Below are positions 15,997-24,675 of a stretch of DNA of 64,000 nt, in pieces (position 1 is the first letter of the stretch; each line of letters starts with the position of its first letter). The position numbers were made by a program, and so were the translations under genes. Source of the stretch: Heritagella caecorum. GTDB taxonomy: Bacteria; Bacillota; Clostridia; Oscillospirales; Acutalibacteraceae. The stretch is taken from the NCBI GenBank assembly GCA_904419035.1, contig CAJFQL010000006.1, positions 18,879-82,878 of the forward strand, read 5' to 3'. The notes below the pieces were generated by a model. It searched no databases, was not told where the DNA came from, and worked only from the letters and a program-made list of their open reading frames with translations.

Positions 15997-17031
15997 TTAT
16001 TCACCGACAATCGCACCGTCGTACGCCGCAAAGCTGCCGTCTAATACGGCATCCTGCCAGTTTTCGGTCCATACCGGCGCGCTGCCGCCCTGGTTTTTGT
16101 ACCAGATATCGGGGTAGACCACCCGGCTGTTGTAACTGGCCGCTTTGGTGTCCACTGTGGGATCTTCGCCGTCCCGTACTTTACGGGCCACAACCACCGT
16201 GCGGAAATCCTCGTATTCATAGGAGCAGGTAGCCAGGGACAAAATTTCGTCCCCTTCGTTGATGGTGACGCCGGTATCGATAACGGAGCGCTGGTACATT
16301 TCATACACGTGCTGCATAAACGCGTCATCGTCGGCAAAGGATGTTTGCGTAAAGGGGAAAAATTCACCCTGGCTTTTTAGCGTATTGAGCTTCATCACAG
16401 AGAAAATTTTCCACGTGGTCTTACCTTCGGATGTATATAGCGTAATGGTGGGGCTATTTTGATACACCGACAAATCGGAAAACTGAACCAGCGCCGCAAA
16501 CATACGGCCGTCCTGCATGCTGTGGCCATATAGCAAGCTGCTGCGGCACTGGGCAAACGGTACGCTGTCGCTGGAAGCAAAAATACTGCCGTACTTTGAA
16601 TATTCCTTTTCGTAATTGCGGTACAGGTAATACTCCGGATCGCTTTCATCCGATTGCAGAATGGGGTAATCGATCACCGTGCCGGGCACCTGGACCCACC
16701 CGACAATATCGGGGTACTGTTTTTGCAGCTTGGCCAGTTGAGCGGCATAGTCAATGGGATCTTCCTCTTCGGCGTCATCTGTTTGGGTGGAAGATTCCGA
16801 CGAAGAGGATACAGGAGCAAAAAACTGATCCTTCAGCGTATTGACCGATTGGTCCACCTGGGCAGGCTTTAGCACCATTTCATCGAGCAGCATCCAGCCG
16901 GAAACCAGAAAGACCACTAAACAGACCAGCGTTACAATTTTGATGATGACCGTGCTGGGCCGGTCCCCCCGGCAGGGGAACCAGCGCTTCACAAAACTTT
17001 TTTTCGGAGCCTTTTCTTTGTGGTGACGCAT
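15997..17031 (-). CDS. srtB: Class B sortase
   Basis: Sortase B enzymes are membrane-bound transpeptidases that attach surface proteins to peptidoglycan or build pili. The 344-residue protein has an N-terminal anchor (about 28-48), a Ser/Glu-rich linker and the class B core DYAAQLAKLQKQYPDIVGW. The active-site residues are His170 in LLYGHSM, Cys269 in SLATCSYE and Arg277. It is seven bases downstream of cinA, so it is probably co-transcribed with nifZ-thiI-cinA, an unexpected setting. No substrate with an obvious sorting motif was seen nearby. Confidence 0.92.
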   Translation of the reverse strand: MRHHKEKAPKKSFVKRWFPCRGDRPSTVIIKIVTLVCLVVFLVSGWMLLDEMVLKPAQVDQSVNTLKDQFFAPVSSSSESSTQTDDAEEEDPIDYAAQLAKLQKQYPDIVGWVQVPGTVIDYPILQSDESDPEYYLYRNYEKEYSKYGSIFASSDSVPFAQCRSSLLYGHSMQDGRMFAALVQFSDLSVYQNSPTITLYTSEGKTTWKIFSVMKLNTLKSQGEFFPFTQTSFADDDAFMQHVYEMYQRSVIDTGVTINEGDEILSLATCSYEYEDFRTVVVARKVRDGEDPTVDTKAASYNSRVVYPDIWYKNQGGSAPVWTENWQDAVLDGSFAAYDGAIVGE

Positions 17032-17037
17032 GGAGGA

Positions 17038-18348
17038 TCATCCTTTCTCATCCATTGCAGCGGGCAGACTTTCGGCTCGCGGGAATTCCGGGTTTTCCTG
17101 CATGGGCAAATCCATCAGAACCCGCCGCGCCATATCCAGCGCGTGAGAAGCGGCCGCATACCGGTAGAAGGCGCGGCTGCGCGCCGGGCCGGTGTGGCCG
17201 GGCATGCGGCGCACCCAGGTGTGAACCCCATCGGTCAGGGCAATATACACAAGCCCTACGGGCTTTTCTTCCGTGCCGCCGCCGGGCCCGGCGATACCGG
17301 TGATGCCAATCCCCAGGTCGCTGCCCGCCGCCCGGCGGATGCCCTGTGCCATCTGGCAGGCGGTCTGTACGCTGACGGCACCATACGTTTGCAGCGTGTG
17401 GGCCGATACACCCAGCACCTGCTCTTTAATACGGTTGGCGTACGTAACGGCGCCCATTTCGAACACTTCCGAGCTGCCCGGTATGGAAGTCAGTCGTTCG
17501 CTCAAAAGGCCGCCGGTACAGGATTCCGCTGTCGCCAACGTCATATGGCGGCGCATGGCCGCGTGGACGACGGTTTCTTCCAAGCTGCCGTCTTCTTCGG
17601 TATATAAATAGGTGCCAAGCCGGGCGCGGATCTTTTCGATCAGCGGCTGCATCATGGTAAGTGCTTCTTCTTCATTGGCAGCGCGTGCGGTCACCCGCAC
17701 GAAGCACTCGTTTTGCAGCGCATAGGTAGCGGCGGTGGGGTTGCTGCCCTGCAAGAGATCATCCAGTTTTTCGGCGGTAAGGCCCTCTCCCAACCCAAAC
17801 ACCCGCAGGTTTTTCGAGACAATCACCGCGTGGCTATTGCTCCCGGCCAGCGCCGGCAGCGCGTAGTGCTCCAACATGGGGATCAGTTCCCCGGGAGGGC
17901 CGGGCAGCATGACCACCAACGCCCCCTGCTGGGAGCGGAACAGGCATCCGGGGGCCGACCCGTTGTCGTTTTGTAATACCGTGCAGCCCACCGGCAGCAC
18001 CGCCTGTTTTTTCTGGTTTTCCCCGAAGTAACGGCCGGCAAAATACCGGGTCAAGGTCGCCAGGCAGTCTTCATTCATAGCTAGGGGGACACCGGCCGCC
18101 CGGGCTACGGTCTCTTTTGTCAGGTCATCGTCGGTGGGCCCCAATCCGCCGGTCGTTACCAGCAAGTCGCACCGCGCCAGGGAATCGGTCACGGCCTGAT
18201 ACAGGCGTTCGGGGTTATCCCCCACGGTGGCGGTATAGTGGACGTTGATGCCCACAGACGAAAGGGCCCGGGCCACATAGGCGGTGTCGGAGTTGATCAC
18301 CTGGCCCAGCAGCAGCTCGGTGCCGACCGAAAGAATTTCAGCATTCAT
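17038..18348 (-). CDS. cinA: CinA: MoCF-domain / nicotinamide-nucleotide amidase
   Basis: CinA proteins combine an N-terminal molybdopterin-binding-like domain with ADP-ribose pyrophosphatase activity and a C-terminal domain that deamidates NMN. The first appears here as MNAEILSVGTELLLG and VTTGGLGPTDDDLT. The second appears as TLATAESCTGGLLSERLTS and GITGIAGPGGG. The start at 18348 follows GGGAGG and overlaps the end of thiI by four bases; this gives 436 residues. A link with pyridine-nucleotide salvage is known for the family. The historical competence role is not supported by anything here. Confidence 0.93.
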   Translation of the reverse strand: MNAEILSVGTELLLGQVINSDTAYVARALSSVGINVHYTATVGDNPERLYQAVTDSLARCDLLVTTGGLGPTDDDLTKETVARAAGVPLAMNEDCLATLTRYFAGRYFGENQKKQAVLPVGCTVLQNDNGSAPGCLFRSQQGALVVMLPGPPGELIPMLEHYALPALAGSNSHAVIVSKNLRVFGLGEGLTAEKLDDLLQGSNPTAATYALQNECFVRVTARAANEEEALTMMQPLIEKIRARLGTYLYTEEDGSLEETVVHAAMRRHMTLATAESCTGGLLSERLTSIPGSSEVFEMGAVTYANRIKEQVLGVSAHTLQTYGAVSVQTACQMAQGIRRAAGSDLGIGITGIAGPGGGTEEKPVGLVYIALTDGVHTWVRRMPGHTGPARSRAFYRYAAASHALDMARRVLMDLPMQENPEFPRAESLPAAMDEKG

Positions 18349-19562
18349 GTGTTTTCCTCCCAATTGATGTCGGGCAATGTCTGTACCCCGCGGAACGTAA
18401 TGCGGCGATGGGTGACCCCCTGCAGGCTTTGGTGCACCAGTGCCGGTACATCCAGGGCCTGTTCGGCTTCTTCAATTTGCGCCAGCGTCGGACGGGTGCG
18501 GGGGTGGCGGGGGGTAAAGACCGTGCAGCAGTCTTCAAACGGCTCAATGGAGGTGTCAAAGGTGCCAATCCGGTGGGCCATAGCCACGATTTCGGCTTTA
18601 TCCGTACCGATCAGCGGGCGGAATACCGGCATATCGGCGGCCGCGTCGGTACAGGCAATGGCCTTGATGGTCTGGCTGGCCACCTGCCCCAGGCTTTCGC
18701 CGGTGATCAGGGCGTCACATTCCTTTTGCCGGGCAATCACTTGGGCGCAGCGCATCATAAAGCGGCGCATCAGAATGGTAAAGAGATCTTCCGGGCATTT
18801 GCGCAGCAGCTCTTCCTGCAAGGCGGCAAAGTGCACGGTGTACATCTCCATGCGGCCGGCCCATTCGCCCACTTTTTGCAGCAGGCGCACCACCTTTTCT
18901 TCGGCCATGTCGCTGGTATAGGGCGGGCTGGCAAAGTGAATGGCCGTCAGTTCTACGCCCCGGCGGGCCATCTGCCAGGCGGCGACGGGGCTATCCAGCC
19001 CGCCGCTGATCAGAATGGCCGCTTTACCGCCGGTGCCCACAGGAATCCCCCCGGCGCCGGGAATGGGGGCCCCGTGGACGTAAGCGCCAAAGTCCCGCAC
19101 TTCCACCCGCACAATCAGGTCCGGCTCATGCACATTGACAGACAGATGGGGGTATTGGTCTAATAGGTAGCCGCCCACTTCCCGGGAAATGGCGGGGGAA
19201 TCATAGGCAAAGGATTTATCGCTGCGCTTGGTTTCCACTTTAAAGGTGTGGATTTCTTCCAGCTGCGGGCGCAGATATTCGGCGGCGGCCTGGCAAATGA
19301 CGGTCAGGTCTTTTTCGACCACGCAGGCCCGGGAATAGGCAATGATCCCGAAAATGCGGCCCAGCCGTTCTTCGGCTTCGTCCAGGTCGGCGCTATCATT
19401 CAGGGGGGAGATATACAAGGTGGACTGAGCCGAGCGGATATCAAAATCCCCGGCACCGGTCAGCCGGCGGCGAATGTTTTTCAGCAGCACGGCTTCAAAT
19501 GTGCTGCGGTTGAGCCCCTTCAGGACCAGTTCCCCTAATTTAATCAATATGGTTTCTTTCAT
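18345..19562 (-). CDS. thiI: tRNA 4-thiouridine synthase
   Basis: ThiI adenylates U8 of tRNA and inserts sulfur; some forms also serve thiazole synthesis. The 405-residue protein has an NFLD/THUMP N-terminal half (ILIKLGELVLKG at the start) and a PP-loop ATPase domain with ISGGLDSPVA near the middle, followed by ALITGESLGQVASQT. There is no C-terminal rhodanese domain, as in Bacillus ThiI, where sulfur comes from a dedicated desulfurase. Such a desulfurase gene sits directly upstream. Translation of cinA is coupled through a four-base overlap. Confidence 0.94.
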   Translation of the reverse strand: MKETILIKLGELVLKGLNRSTFEAVLLKNIRRRLTGAGDFDIRSAQSTLYISPLNDSADLDEAEERLGRIFGIIAYSRACVVEKDLTVICQAAAEYLRPQLEEIHTFKVETKRSDKSFAYDSPAISREVGGYLLDQYPHLSVNVHEPDLIVRVEVRDFGAYVHGAPIPGAGGIPVGTGGKAAILISGGLDSPVAAWQMARRGVELTAIHFASPPYTSDMAEEKVVRLLQKVGEWAGRMEMYTVHFAALQEELLRKCPEDLFTILMRRFMMRCAQVIARQKECDALITGESLGQVASQTIKAIACTDAAADMPVFRPLIGTDKAEIVAMAHRIGTFDTSIEPFEDCCTVFTPRHPRTRPTLAQIEEAEQALDVPALVHQSLQGVTHRRITFRGVQTLPDINWEENT

Positions 19563-19596
19563 GGTTCCTCACCTTCTCGATGCAATCGGATTTTCT

Positions 19597-20736
19597 TTAC
19601 GGACGGGCAATTAGGTCCCGCAGCCCGCTTTGCAAAGCGGCACACAGGGCGTGGATGTCATCCGGTGTGTTTTCATACGAAAAGCTGATCCGCAACGACG
19701 AATCAATTTCTTTTTGCGGCAGGCCCATGGCCACCAGCACGTGGCTGCGGGCCCCTTTGGCACAGGCGGAGCCGGACGAAACGAAGATGCCCCGCTGGGA
19801 TAAATAGTTGAGCATGGTCTGGGCCCGCACATGCCCGGCGCTGATGTGCAAGATACACGGCAGCGCATCTTCCGGCGAATGCAGAATAACGCCGTCTATA
19901 GCCGCCAGTTCCCGGCGCGCCAGGGTGTTTAATTCCTCCATCTTGCGGTGCCAATCAGCAAGGGGCGGTAAAGCCGCGGCGGCGGCTCCAAACCCGCACA
20001 AGGCCGGTACGGCTTCCGTGCCGGGACGCAGGCGGTTTTCCTGTTCGCCGCCAAATTGCCGCGGCAAAATATGCATGCCCCGGCGGTGATACAGCGCGCC
20101 GGCCCCTTTGGGGCCGTGAATTTTATGGGAGCTGCAGGTGAGCAGGTCAATGCCCATACGGCCGGGGTTCAGCGGCATTTTGCCAAAAGCCTGTACGGCG
20201 TCCACGTGGAAACGGGCCGGGGCCTTTTGGCGCCGGATCGCGGCGGGCACTGCCTGTAAGGGCGGTAAGGTCCCGATTTCGTTGTTGACGGCCATTATGC
20301 TGACGAGTACCGTGTCGGGGGTAATGGCCTCTTCGACCTGTTCGGCCGTAATGTGGCCCTGCCGGTCTGGCTTTATGTAGGTGACCGACCAGCCTTCTTT
20401 TTCCAGCTGCTGCATACACGCGAGTACGGAACTGTGCTCAAAAGCGGTGGTGACAATATGGCGGCCCCGTTTCTGTCCGGCTTTCGCTGCGCCGAATACC
20501 GCCAGGTTATTCGCTTCGGTGCCGCCGCTGGTAAACAGAATTTCTTCGGGCGATGCGTGCAAAACCCGGGCGATCTGTTCCCGGGCGCTTGATAGTTCCC
20601 GCAACGCTTCATTTCCCTTGTGATGCAGGGAAGAGGGGTTCCCGTAACACTGGGTCATCATGGTAAGGACTTTTTCGGCGGCCTGCGGACAAACGCAAGT
20701 CGTCGAGCTGTTATCAAGATAGATTTCACGGTCCAT
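19597..20736 (-). CDS. Cysteine desulfurase, NifS/NifZ family (sulfur donor for ThiI)
   Basis: This PLP enzyme releases sulfur from cysteine as a persulfide. Key segments are YLDNSSTT at the start, FTSGGTEANNLAVFG, AVNNEIGT, CSSHKIHGPKGAGAL with the PLP Lys, and SSGSACAKGA with the catalytic Cys loop. The start at 20736 follows GGAGT by ten bases and gives 379 residues. The arrangement directly ahead of a rhodanese-less thiI matches the Bacillus nifZ-thiI pair, so the likely product is persulfide for tRNA s4U8. Its promoter is divergent from that of the Fur-family gene. Confidence 0.9.
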   Translation of the reverse strand: MDREIYLDNSSTTCVCPQAAEKVLTMMTQCYGNPSSLHHKGNEALRELSSAREQIARVLHASPEEILFTSGGTEANNLAVFGAAKAGQKRGRHIVTTAFEHSSVLACMQQLEKEGWSVTYIKPDRQGHITAEQVEEAITPDTVLVSIMAVNNEIGTLPPLQAVPAAIRRQKAPARFHVDAVQAFGKMPLNPGRMGIDLLTCSSHKIHGPKGAGALYHRRGMHILPRQFGGEQENRLRPGTEAVPALCGFGAAAAALPPLADWHRKMEELNTLARRELAAIDGVILHSPEDALPCILHISAGHVRAQTMLNYLSQRGIFVSSGSACAKGARSHVLVAMGLPQKEIDSSLRISFSYENTPDDIHALCAALQSGLRDLIARP

Positions 20737-20800
20737 GGATTTCATACTCCGGTTTTGGCAGAATTTTTCCCGGTGGTTTGCCCGGGTACATACAAAAACC

Positions 20801-20867
20801 ATTATACACCTTTTTCCCTTTTTGCGGTACCCCGCCGTTTGCATTTTCAGCGGGAAAGGGCTATAAT
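20801..20867. promoter_or_regulatory. Divergent promoters for nifZ-thiI-cinA-srtB (-) and the Fur-family gene (+)
   Basis: On the minus strand a TATAAT lies at 20801-20806, with a poor -35. On the plus strand TTGCAT (20839-20844) and TATAAT (20862-20867) are 17 bases apart. The two promoters lie within 70 bases, so a regulator bound here could touch both. Confidence 0.7.
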
Positions 20868-20893
20868 GAACCCTAGGAAAGGGGGCAAGCTAT

Positions 20894-21301
20894 ATGCAGG
20901 AACGACGGCAGACAAAGCAGCGGACAGCACTGCTGGAAGCGCTGGCGCATGCCGAAGAGCCCCTGAGTGCCGAACAGCTATTTTCTAAGCTGCAGCCCCA
21001 GTTTCCCCGGTTGGCCCTTTCGACCGTGTACCGCAATGTAGAACGCATGGTGGAAGAAGGTGCGGTACAAAAAGAATTGACCGAAGGCGGTGTTTCCTTA
21101 TATGGGCTGCAGGACCGCCACGGCCATTATCTGATTTGCCTGAACTGCCAGAAGAAAGTGCGGCTGACGCACTGCCCGCTGGAAGCGGTGGAAAAACAGC
21201 TGAGCGAAGAAACAGGCTTTTCCATTGAAAGCCACAACCTAACGTTATATGGTACGTGTCCCAGTTGCCGCGAAAAAGAGAAAAAGAACGAAAAAACATA
21301 A
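20894..21301 (+). CDS. Fur-family transcriptional regulator
   Basis: Fur, PerR and Zur are metal- or peroxide-sensing repressors with a winged-helix N-terminus and a dimerisation domain. The 135-residue protein has the LALSTVYRNVERMVEEG recognition-helix region, HGHYLICLNCQK with a first Cys pair, and CPSC near the end for the structural zinc. Which subfamily it belongs to cannot be settled from sequence alone. The gene is monocistronic with its own promoter and terminator, divergent from the desulfurase operon. Confidence 0.88.
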   Translation: MQERRQTKQRTALLEALAHAEEPLSAEQLFSKLQPQFPRLALSTVYRNVERMVEEGAVQKELTEGGVSLYGLQDRHGHYLICLNCQKKVRLTHCPLEAVEKQLSEETGFSIESHNLTLYGTCPSCREKEKKNEKT

Positions 21302-21332
21302 AAAACCGGGCCTAAAAAGGCCCGGCTTTTTT
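21301..21332. terminator. Bidirectional terminator between the Fur gene and the glucosyltransferase
   Basis: CCGGGCC (21306-21312) pairs with GGCCCGG (21319-21325) and is flanked by an A-run on the left and a T-run on the right, so it can work on both strands for these convergent genes. Confidence 0.9.
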
Positions 21333-22449
21333 ATTTTTTGGCGGTAAGTTTTTCCATCAGCGCCATCAAATGCGGGATCGACTGGGATTTATCGAACTTT
21401 TCACAGCTGCGGCGCATACGGTTCAGGCGTTCTTCATCCTGTAATAGCAGCTGAATGGCTTTGGCGCAATTGTCACCTTTTTTCATATGAACCGCCATGT
21501 CGTGGGACAGCAAAAAGTCGGCGTTTTCTTCTTCCTGGCCGGGAATCGCGTCAAAGACGGCCAGCGGCAGGTTGCATGCCAGGGCTTCCGAAACCGTAAG
21601 CCCACCGGGTTTCGTCACAATCAAATCGCTGACCTTCATGTATTTTTCTACTTCGTTGGTAAAGAAGATCAATTTTGTCTTTTTCGGGCTGTGAACGATT
21701 TCTTTTTCCAGGGCGTCATAGAGTTTCTGGTTGCGGCCGGTGATGACAATCAGTTGGAAAGCATCCGGCAGTGCTACCACATCGCGGTAAATCTGCAAAA
21801 TATTGGTCACGCCAAAAGACCCGGCCATGAACAAAACCGTGGGCAAGCCCTTTTCAAGCCCAAATTCTTCCAGCAGTTCTTCCCGGTTGGCCTGGGAAAA
21901 GAACTGGCTGAATACCGGAATGCCAAACGGGAAAATGCGGTCTTTGGGGGCGCCCATATCGGCCAAGGCCGGTACCATATCTTCGCTGGCCACCACGTAG
22001 GCGTCCACATTTTTGGCAACCCAGGCCCGGTGCGGGCTGTAATCGGTGAGAATACAAATCAGCGGTTGAGAAATCTTCCCTTTTTCTTTCAGTTCCGATA
22101 CCATTTCATTGACAAACGGGTGGGTGGTCAAAATAATATCGGGATGAAAGTCTTCAATCGTGGGCAGCAACCGGCGGGCAACCATGCTGTTAATCAGCGG
22201 GACAAACCGCGACAGGGCGGTTTCCCGGTTGGTCTGTTCATATAGTTTGCCAAAAACTTTCGGCTGTTTGGTAGCGAGGAAATGGTACCCATCGCAAATG
22301 GTTTTATCAAAAATAGCACTGATGCATTTGAGCGCATCGACCACCTGGGTTTGGGAGTCGGGCATATGTTCATTTAGGTAATGTTCCACGGCCCGGGAAG
22401 CGCGAATATGGCCGCCGCCAGTGGCCGCCGTCAAAATTAAAATTCTCAT
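21331..22449 (-). CDS. Glycosyltransferase, MGDG synthase / UgtP family (diacylglycerol glucosyltransferase)
   Basis: Enzymes of this family transfer glucose or galactose from UDP-sugar to diacylglycerol to make membrane glycolipids and lipoteichoic-acid anchors. The N-terminal domain starts with MRILILTAATGGGHIRASRA, and HPDIILTTHPF lies in the middle. The C-terminal domain has VLFMAGSFG and VTKPGGLTVSEALACNLPL for nucleotide-sugar binding. At 372 residues it has normal length and no signal peptide, so it acts at the cytosolic membrane face. It is monocistronic, with a promoter at 22537. Confidence 0.87.
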   Translation of the reverse strand: MRILILTAATGGGHIRASRAVEHYLNEHMPDSQTQVVDALKCISAIFDKTICDGYHFLATKQPKVFGKLYEQTNRETALSRFVPLINSMVARRLLPTIEDFHPDIILTTHPFVNEMVSELKEKGKISQPLICILTDYSPHRAWVAKNVDAYVVASEDMVPALADMGAPKDRIFPFGIPVFSQFFSQANREELLEEFGLEKGLPTVLFMAGSFGVTNILQIYRDVVALPDAFQLIVITGRNQKLYDALEKEIVHSPKKTKLIFFTNEVEKYMKVSDLIVTKPGGLTVSEALACNLPLAVFDAIPGQEEENADFLLSHDMAVHMKKGDNCAKAIQLLLQDEERLNRMRRSCEKFDKSQSIPHLMALMEKLTAKK

Positions 22450-22729
22450 GTTCGTTCTCCTCTTTGTTTAAAAAGGAAAGGGGAGGCAATCCCGCTTTCA
22501 TACACCAAGGCAATATGGATCGGTGCTTTTTCTTAGATTATAGCACAGCCCTGCCAAAATAGCCATGCAGCCGGCAAGAAAAATCCATGCCGGCGGTTCC
22601 TTATTCCCTATAAAAGTAACAGAGATTTAACTTTACTTTTCGGGGGCCATGTGCTTATAATAGACATGCAGGAGAGAGCCTGCCGTTTGATGATTTGGAG
22701 ATTTTACTCATTCGGAGGTGCATAGAGAA
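22450..22729. promoter_or_regulatory. Divergent promoter region of the glucosyltransferase (-) and VanW genes (+)
   Basis: On the minus strand an extended -10, TGC-TATAAT, covers 22537-22542. On the plus strand TTTACT (22632-22637) and TATAAT (22656-22661) are 18 bases apart. Nothing else is recognisable in this 280-base gap. Confidence 0.75.
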
Positions 22730-24487
22730 ATGGACCCAAAAGAATCCCGTGATATTTTTTCGCATTCATCTAAATCTAAACGTCCCATTATTATCGCCGT
22801 ATGTTGTGTGTTGGTAGTGGGGATTGTTGTTGTGGCTGCGCTCTTAGCCAGTGGCCTTATGACCTTCCCGGGCGGAGGAAGCGCTTCGACGCAGGAAGTT
22901 ACCCAGCAGGAAAGCCAGAAGGAAACCGAAGAAGTGTATGCGTCGGGTACCACCATTGGAGGAGTTTCGGTGGCCGGTATGACTCAAGAAGAGGCCAAAA
23001 AAGCGGTGGAAAAGGAAGAATCCCTGCAGGTGCCACATGCTTCGGTTACAGTAACTTATGGCAAAGAGAGCATGACCATTACCAGTGAAGAAGCCGGGGT
23101 ACAGGCAGATATCGCCGGTGCCTTTGAAAAGGCAAAAGCTTCGCTGGTAAAAGAAACGCCGTCTTCTGCCATGGAATCCTCGGGCACGTCTTCGCAGAAA
23201 GTGTCCCAGAGCACCAAAGGCGTGGATTATCCCGTGGAAGTTTCCTTTGATAAGGAAGCCGTACAGAAAAAGGTCGATACCTTTGCCGATGCCATCGACC
23301 GCGATCCGGAGAATGCCACCATCAAGGCGTTTGATAGTGCTACCGGAACGTTTACGTATACCGATGGCAAAAAAGGCCTGAAGGTAGACCGGGAAAAGCT
23401 GGTTAAACAGGTACTGGCAGCCTTGGAAGAAAACAAAGAAACCAAGCTGGAAGCGCCGGTGGAAGAAATTCCCTTTGAAAAGAGCGAAAGCGACGTGGCC
23501 GGTCATATCCAAAAGCTGGGCACGTTCAGCACGTATTCGACGAATACCGCGGCCGGGAACCACAATATGAGTCTGGCGCTAGCTTCCATTAACGGCAGTG
23601 TGGTACAGCCGGGCGAGACATTCTCGTTTAATACGGCCACCGGGGATACGACCAATGGGTCTCTGGGGTATCAGCAGGCAGGCGCCATTGTGGGCGGTAA
23701 ATCGACCCAGCAGTATGGCGGTGGGATCTGCCAGGCCAGCACCACGCTATATGGGGCTGTAGCCCGTTCCGGGCTGGAAATCGTCACGCGGTATAACCAC
23801 ACTTGGCCATCGACGTATGTGGATATTGGGCAGGATGCCACGGTGGATTATCCTGCACTAGATTTTGTGTTCCGAAATAATACCGAATATCCCATTTATA
23901 TTTCGGCCGGGATGAGCGGCACTCAGTTGACCGTAACGTTGTATGGTTACAAACCCGATACGTGGGATAAAATCAGTGTATATTCCCAGCAGACGGGTAC
24001 GATTGCTCAGCCGAGCACCGAGTATGTGTATGATTCGTCCCTGAAAGCCGGCACGTTTGAACTGTACCGGCAGGGGAACGCCGGCCGGACGGCCACAGCC
24101 AGCCGCGTATACTATAAAAACGGCCAGGTGGTCAAAACAGAAAGCTTGCCGTCATCTACGTACCGCGCCCTTTCCACCATTTATCACTATGGACCGGGAG
24201 TGGATGTAGCCGATGTGAAAAAAGCGGTGGCGTCCGGGAAAACCAGCGGTTCGGTAGGAACGTCTTCAACCCCGAAACCTACGCCGAAACCCACGTCGAC
24301 CCCGAAACCGACTCCCAAGCCTACTCCGACGCCGGAACCGACTCCCAAGCCTACTCCGACGCCGGAACCGACTCCTACCCCGACACCAACGCCGAAACCA
24401 GAAGAACCCTCTCCAAGTCCGGAGACTTCGGAATCGTCGCCGGATCCTGAAAATGAGCCAGGTACAACAGAAAATAGCGGCGATTAA
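22730..24487 (+). CDS. Membrane-anchored VanW-domain protein with Thr-Pro-Lys repeat tail
   Basis: VanW-domain proteins are widespread in Gram-positive envelopes and in vancomycin-resistance clusters, but their activity is unknown. The 585-residue protein has one N-terminal membrane helix (about 19-44). Peptidoglycan-binding-like (YkuD/ErfK-associated) repeats follow over about 60-260, then the VanW domain (about 263-405, GETFSFNTATGD and QYGGGICQASTTLYGA), then a C-terminal tail of TP/KP/EP repeats. The start at 22730 is 11 bases after GGAGG. The tail probably spans the wall. The gene is flanked by its own promoter and terminator. Confidence 0.88.
   Translation: MDPKESRDIFSHSSKSKRPIIIAVCCVLVVGIVVVAALLASGLMTFPGGGSASTQEVTQQESQKETEEVYASGTTIGGVSVAGMTQEEAKKAVEKEESLQVPHASVTVTYGKESMTITSEEAGVQADIAGAFEKAKASLVKETPSSAMESSGTSSQKVSQSTKGVDYPVEVSFDKEAVQKKVDTFADAIDRDPENATIKAFDSATGTFTYTDGKKGLKVDREKLVKQVLAALEENKETKLEAPVEEIPFEKSESDVAGHIQKLGTFSTYSTNTAAGNHNMSLALASINGSVVQPGETFSFNTATGDTTNGSLGYQQAGAIVGGKSTQQYGGGICQASTTLYGAVARSGLEIVTRYNHTWPSTYVDIGQDATVDYPALDFVFRNNTEYPIYISAGMSGTQLTVTLYGYKPDTWDKISVYSQQTGTIAQPSTEYVYDSSLKAGTFELYRQGNAGRTATASRVYYKNGQVVKTESLPSSTYRALSTIYHYGPGVDVADVKKAVASGKTSGSVGTSSTPKPTPKPTSTPKPTPKPTPTPEPTPKPTPTPEPTPTPTPTPKPEEPSPSPETSESSPDPENEPGTTENSGD
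24306..24375 (+). repeat. 30-bp tandem repeat coding for PTPKPTPTPE
   Basis: Two perfect 30-base units (24306-24335 and 24336-24365) and a partial third encode the Thr-Pro spacer of the VanW protein. The exact DNA identity points to recent expansion by slippage. Confidence 0.85.
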
Positions 24488-24501
24488 AGCAATATGACGA
24501 A

Positions 24502-24538
24502 AAAGAGGAATCCAGGGAAAATGGATTCCTCTTTATTT
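24502..24538 (+). terminator. Intrinsic terminator after the VanW gene
   Basis: AAAGAGGAATCCA (24502-24514) pairs with TGGATTCCTCTTT (24522-24534), followed by a T-rich stretch. Confidence 0.9.
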
Positions 24539-24675
24539 GTCTATGGAATAACCTTGACTTTTTCTATGAAATCTGCGAAAATAAAACCGTACATAATTAT
24601 GAAAAGTGCGGTGTTGTGTACGAACAGGGGAAAACAATCGAAAAGGGTTGTTTTATTTTGGAAAGGGCAGGATTT

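Noticed and set aside
24306..24375. Tandem repeat as a CRISPR or regulatory array
   Set aside because: The units are in frame, encode a Thr-Pro-Lys spacer and have no unique spacers between them.
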